Source: Granulicella sp. S190
GTDB lineage: Bacteria > Acidobacteriota > Terriglobia > Terriglobales > Acidobacteriaceae
NCBI RefSeq assembly: GCF_009766095.1
Contig: NZ_LMUD01000023.1
Location: 190,179-254,178, forward strand
Direction: 5' to 3'
DNA: 64,000 bases
Positions 61,458 to 64,000 of this stretch are shown in pieces (position 1 is the first letter of the stretch; the number at the start of each line of letters is the position of its first letter). The notes beneath the pieces are model-generated. The model ran no database searches. It was not told where the DNA came from and saw only the letters and a program-made list of their open reading frames with translations. Both the position numbers and the translations under genes were made by a program.

Positions 61458-62141
61458 TTATTCGCGGATGATTTTGACGAAGATGCCGTCGGGGAGGGTG
61501 GCGCCGCCCAGGAGGTGGATGGAGCCGTCTTTGGTGAAGCCGCGAAGCATGGTGTCCGCCTTGGCGTAGGGGTTGGGTGGGGCTTCGGATTTGGCTGGGT
61601 ACGGGTTGGCTTTGATCGGTGGCGCGGACTGGCTGGTGCTTGAGCCAGTGGCTGGGCTTCGGCGCATGCCGCGGTCCATGGCTTCGTTGGCGAGGCGGTC
61701 GGCGTCCTTGTTTTTGTGGCGGAGGGCGTGAGAGATCTCGAAGGCTTGGAGTCTGGCGATGCGGTTCTTCGCCTCCTGCCAGAGCGGTTTGAGATCGGGG
61801 GAGTTGACCTTGTATTTGCCCTGAATCTGCTTGACCATCAGCTCCGAGTCCGAGACGACGCGAAGGCGCGGATGATTGTGATCGAGCGCGTACTGCAGGC
61901 AGCCGAGCAGGCCAGAGTACTCGGCGTAGTTGTTGGTGCGCATGCCGAGGAATTCGCTGAGTTCCGCGAGAACTGTGCCTTTGTCGTCTTGAATGAGAGC
62001 GCCGTAGCCGGAGGGCCCGGGATTGCCACGGGCTCCGCCGTCGCAGTGGGCGTTGATCCAATCTGCCTGTTGGGGAGTAGAGGGGGCAGAGATGGGGGTG
62101 TCAGAGAAGAGATTAGGAGCAGAGGTCTGGCGGGGAGGCAT
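61458..62141 (-). CDS. RNase HI-like protein (reverse-transcriptase-like domain)
   Basis: A 227-residue protein with an RNase H fold. Catalytic residues are the aspartate in HCDGGARGNPGPSGYGA, the glutamate in NNYAEYSGL, the aspartate in VVSDSELMVKQIQG and the late aspartate in KNKDADRLANEA. An N-terminal Pro/Ser-rich extension (~30 residues) and a C-terminal extension (~60 residues) of unknown role flank the domain. Likely degrades RNA in RNA-DNA hybrids. Confidence 0.92.
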   Translation of the reverse strand: MPPRQTSAPNLFSDTPISAPSTPQQADWINAHCDGGARGNPGPSGYGALIQDDKGTVLAELSEFLGMRTNNYAEYSGLLGCLQYALDHNHPRLRVVSDSELMVKQIQGKYKVNSPDLKPLWQEAKNRIARLQAFEISHALRHKNKDADRLANEAMDRGMRRSPATGSSTSQSAPPIKANPYPAKSEAPPNPYAKADTMLRGFTKDGSIHLLGGATLPDGIFVKIIRE

Positions 62142-62239
62142 TGGGTGAGTTTACCGGATGGTGGGGCCAAGTGACTTCGGCAGGGCGTGTGGATCGAGAC
62201 GGCCTGAACTATGACTGAGGCAAAGACGAAATACGGGGT

Positions 62240-62450
62240 CTCTCCATTGCGGCGGTCAAGTGCGCCGCCTTCGGTCGAGATGACGAGCGTTATGGGTTGG
62301 TGGGGTAACAGCTCCCCATGCGGCAAAACGCTGCTTAGGTCGAGATGACGAACGTTATCTGGTTGGGTGGAGTAGCAACTACCACTGCGGCGGCCAAGTG
62401 CGCCACCTTTGATCGAGAGGGCAAGCGTTATGGGTTGGGCTGCTCCTTTT
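62240..62450. repeat. Degenerate tandem motif in a 390-base gap
   Basis: GTCGAGATGACGAGCGTTAT (62274), GTCGAGATGACGAACGTTAT (62339) and ATCGAGAGGGCAAGCGTTAT (about 62413) recur with a 65- to 74-base period, together with a GCGGC...CAAGTGCGCC motif before the first and third. The gap between the RNase H-like gene and the sigma factor gene otherwise shows only the palindrome near 62520. Confidence 0.5.
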
Positions 62451-62512
62451 GTGGGATCCGGTGATGCTCACCTTTTAGTAGTTTGGGGGTCTATTGGGGT
62501 GTACTCGATTTC

Positions 62513-62528
62513 CTGACTCCGGAGTCAG
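62513..62528. promoter_or_regulatory. Perfect palindrome covering the sigma factor Shine-Dalgarno
   Basis: CTGACTCCGGAGTCAG is a perfect 16-bp palindrome whose right half supplies the GGAG Shine-Dalgarno of the sigma factor gene (ATG at 62533). It could be a DNA operator for autoregulation, or an mRNA hairpin that masks the ribosome site. Confidence 0.5.
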
Positions 62529-62532
62529 AACG

Positions 62533-63324
62533 ATGAATGCAGAGGTCGCTGGATTGAATCCTGGCGGTGAGTTGTCTTCACCGCTTGCTTTGGGGCTCCG
62601 AAAACGTCACATCAGCCCGTTTGCCGCAGGACTGTTGGGCGCAACCGCTGTAGAATCGTTGCCAGCGATGGCAAAGGCAGCGGCCCAACCCGGAACCAGG
62701 AATGGCGGCAAGCTGACGCAGGCGCAGCTCGATGCGCGGGCGCAACAGCGTACCGAAGACGATGAGCTGATTCGGGAGGCGCAGAAGGGCCAGCGAACCG
62801 CTTTCGATGCGCTCGTCCGGCGATACGACCAGTCTGTGCTTCGACTGGCGCTGCATATGCTTGGAAATGAGCAGGATGCGCAAGATGTCCACCAAGAGGC
62901 CTTTATCAAGGCGTACCGCCACCTGGGAAACTTCCGGTTCGAGTGCAGCTTTTATACGTGGCTTTACCGGATTGTTACGAACCTTTGCCTGGACCAGCTG
63001 CGGAGGCGAAAGAGCCGCAGGGAAGACCCGGCGACAGTGCTGGATGCCAGTGGCGATGAGATGGACCTGATGGCTAACATCACGGACGACCGGGCTATGG
63101 CTAACCCGGGACGTGAGCTGGACCGGAAGGTAATGAGCGAGCGGATCAGCGAAGCTTTGGGCAAGCTGACGCCGCGAGAGCGAACGGTCTTCGAGCTGAA
63201 GCACTACCAGGGGCTGAAGCTGCGGACCATCGGCGAGATGTTGAGCACGACGGAAGAGACGGCGAAGAACACTCTGTTCCGGGCCACGCGAAAGCTGCGG
63301 GCTAATCTGGCGGAGTTGCGGTAA
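62533..63324 (+). CDS. ECF RNA polymerase sigma factor (RpoE-like)
   Basis: Extracytoplasmic-function sigma factor of 263 residues. Sigma-70 region 2 includes FDALVRRYDQSVLRLALHML and DAQDVHQEAFIKAYRHL; region 4 has the helix-turn-helix in LKHYQGLKLRTIGEMLSTTE. The first ~80 residues are an unusual Ala/Gly/Pro-rich extension. I place the start at the ATG of 62533 (GGAG upstream); an upstream in-frame start at 62494 adds 13 residues. It is followed by the anti-sigma gene. Confidence 0.92.
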   Translation: MNAEVAGLNPGGELSSPLALGLRKRHISPFAAGLLGATAVESLPAMAKAAAQPGTRNGGKLTQAQLDARAQQRTEDDELIREAQKGQRTAFDALVRRYDQSVLRLALHMLGNEQDAQDVHQEAFIKAYRHLGNFRFECSFYTWLYRIVTNLCLDQLRRRKSRREDPATVLDASGDEMDLMANITDDRAMANPGRELDRKVMSERISEALGKLTPRERTVFELKHYQGLKLRTIGEMLSTTEETAKNTLFRATRKLRANLAELR

Positions 63325-63424
63325 CGCCGGCAAGAGTTGTGGAAGTTTGTTGCAAACGATAGGGCAAGGGCGCAGTCAGAGCCCACAAGAACAAGCAAAA
63401 TTTGAGGCTGGCTGAGGTAGGACA

Positions 63425-64000
63425 ATGAATTGTGAGAGCGCAAAAGACTGCATCGTTTTACTGAACTACGGCGAGCTGCCCGATGAGCTTGCTGGGGGGC
63501 TGGAACAACATCTGATGGAGTGCGAGGGGTGCCAGGCGGAGTTGGAGGCGGTTAGGCTCTTTGAAGAGCGACTGGCCTTGCTCCCGGTGCTGGAGCCTTC
63601 GCCAAATCTGTTGGCGCAGTCGCGGATGCGACTTGACGATGAACTGGATATGATTCCGCCGCATGGGTTTCTTACGCGGTTGAGAACGAACTTCTTTCGG
63701 TGGCTTGGGCATGTGCAGAGCGCGCCGGCGTTGGCGACACTGCTCTTGGGGGTTGGATTTCTAGCAGGCAACTTTACCTTGCGTTACGAGCTTGCGCACT
63801 CGCTGAAAGAGAAGCCTCCCGTGATTGTCACTGGTTCGGATGGAGGCATCGAAAAGGGCGTTATCGCGAACGTGACCGGGATCACGCAGACGCCGAACTC
63901 GGAGCTGGTGCAGGTGAGCTACAACAGAGTGATTCCTGAGACGATGGAAGGTTCGCTCGATAGCCCGGTGATTCGGAACCTGCTGATGGTGGGGACGAAC
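63425..64000 (+). CDS. Anti-sigma factor with zinc-finger (zf-HC2), partial at the window edge
   Basis: The frame from the ATG at 63425 runs open to the right edge (192 codons seen). Residues 1-40 (MNCESAKDCIVLLNYGELPD, then HLMECEGCQ) form a zf-HC2 zinc-binding anti-sigma domain. A transmembrane segment is near residues 98-116 (APALATLLLGVGFLAGNFTL), followed by a periplasmic domain. Its place 100 bases after the sigma gene makes it the likely partner that holds the sigma factor inactive. The end of the gene is outside the window. Confidence 0.9.
   Translation, partial: MNCESAKDCIVLLNYGELPDELAGGLEQHLMECEGCQAELEAVRLFEERLALLPVLEPSPNLLAQSRMRLDDELDMIPPHGFLTRLRTNFFRWLGHVQSAPALATLLLGVGFLAGNFTLRYELAHSLKEKPPVIVTGSDGGIEKGVIANVTGITQTPNSELVQVSYNRVIPETMEGSLDSPVIRNLLMVGTN

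Overview
The window looks like a chromosomal segment of a soil Acidobacteriota (class Terriglobia, Granulicella/Edaphobacter/Terriglobus-like). This rests on the GC-rich, densely packed genes, the mix of families (DUF3857 transglutaminase-TPR protein, ScyD-like protein, 'LPDAPS'-type secreted protein, DUF6496 protein, M50-HlyD fusion) and an abundant REP-like palindrome of the kind seen in such genomes. I see no rRNA, tRNA, CRISPR array, transposase or phage genes. The species assignment is inference.

Layout. 1-10.7 kb: an isc iron-sulfur assembly locus (iscS, iscU, iscA, hscB, then hscA, fdx and iscX) split by unrelated genes: a PilT-type ATPase, a DinB-like protein, a VOC protein with a frameshifted GNAT gene, an AraC regulator and a PD-(D/E)xK nuclease-like gene. 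10.8-18.3 kb: murJ, a LysR regulator with a YeiH-type exporter, a zinc-ribbon protein and a MerR regulator, an old yellow enzyme, a lipoprotein and a zinc-ribbon membrane protein. 18.4-27.1 kb: a large DUF3857/transglutaminase/TPR protein, the pyrR-pyrB-pyrC operon, the msrB-msrA pair and an MFS transporter.

27.3-35.4 kb is the most interesting part. An operon encodes a triple-GAF membrane-anchored HlyD-type protein, a lipoprotein adaptor, and a PqqD-like/M50 site-2-protease/HlyD fusion. It faces a convergent gene for a 101-residue basic protein made of ten LSKNIS-like hexapeptides, and a sigma-54 enhancer-binding regulator with an atypical receiver. Near-consensus sigma-54 promoters (TGGC-N7-TTGC) sit in front of both the operon and the hexapeptide gene, so the whole looks like one dedicated, undescribed peptide export or processing system.

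35.5-52.2 kb: an alpha/beta hydrolase, kbl, a glycine-zipper lipoprotein, miaA, a TonB-like protein, mogA and a DedA protein, gatB (flanked on both sides by ~210-bp inverted REP pairs), a cytosine-deaminase-like enzyme, DUF2199 and an APC permease whose convergent stop codons both lie in one REP palindrome. 52.2-64 kb: an FmdB zinc ribbon, a parD gene with a decayed parE (two in-frame amber codons), serA, a glutathionylspermidine-synthase-like gene, glutaminyl cyclase, a ScyD-like protein behind a structured leader, a class V aminotransferase that may complete a serine pathway with serA, a YqeY protein, an RNase HI-like protein, and an ECF sigma/anti-sigma pair running off the right edge.
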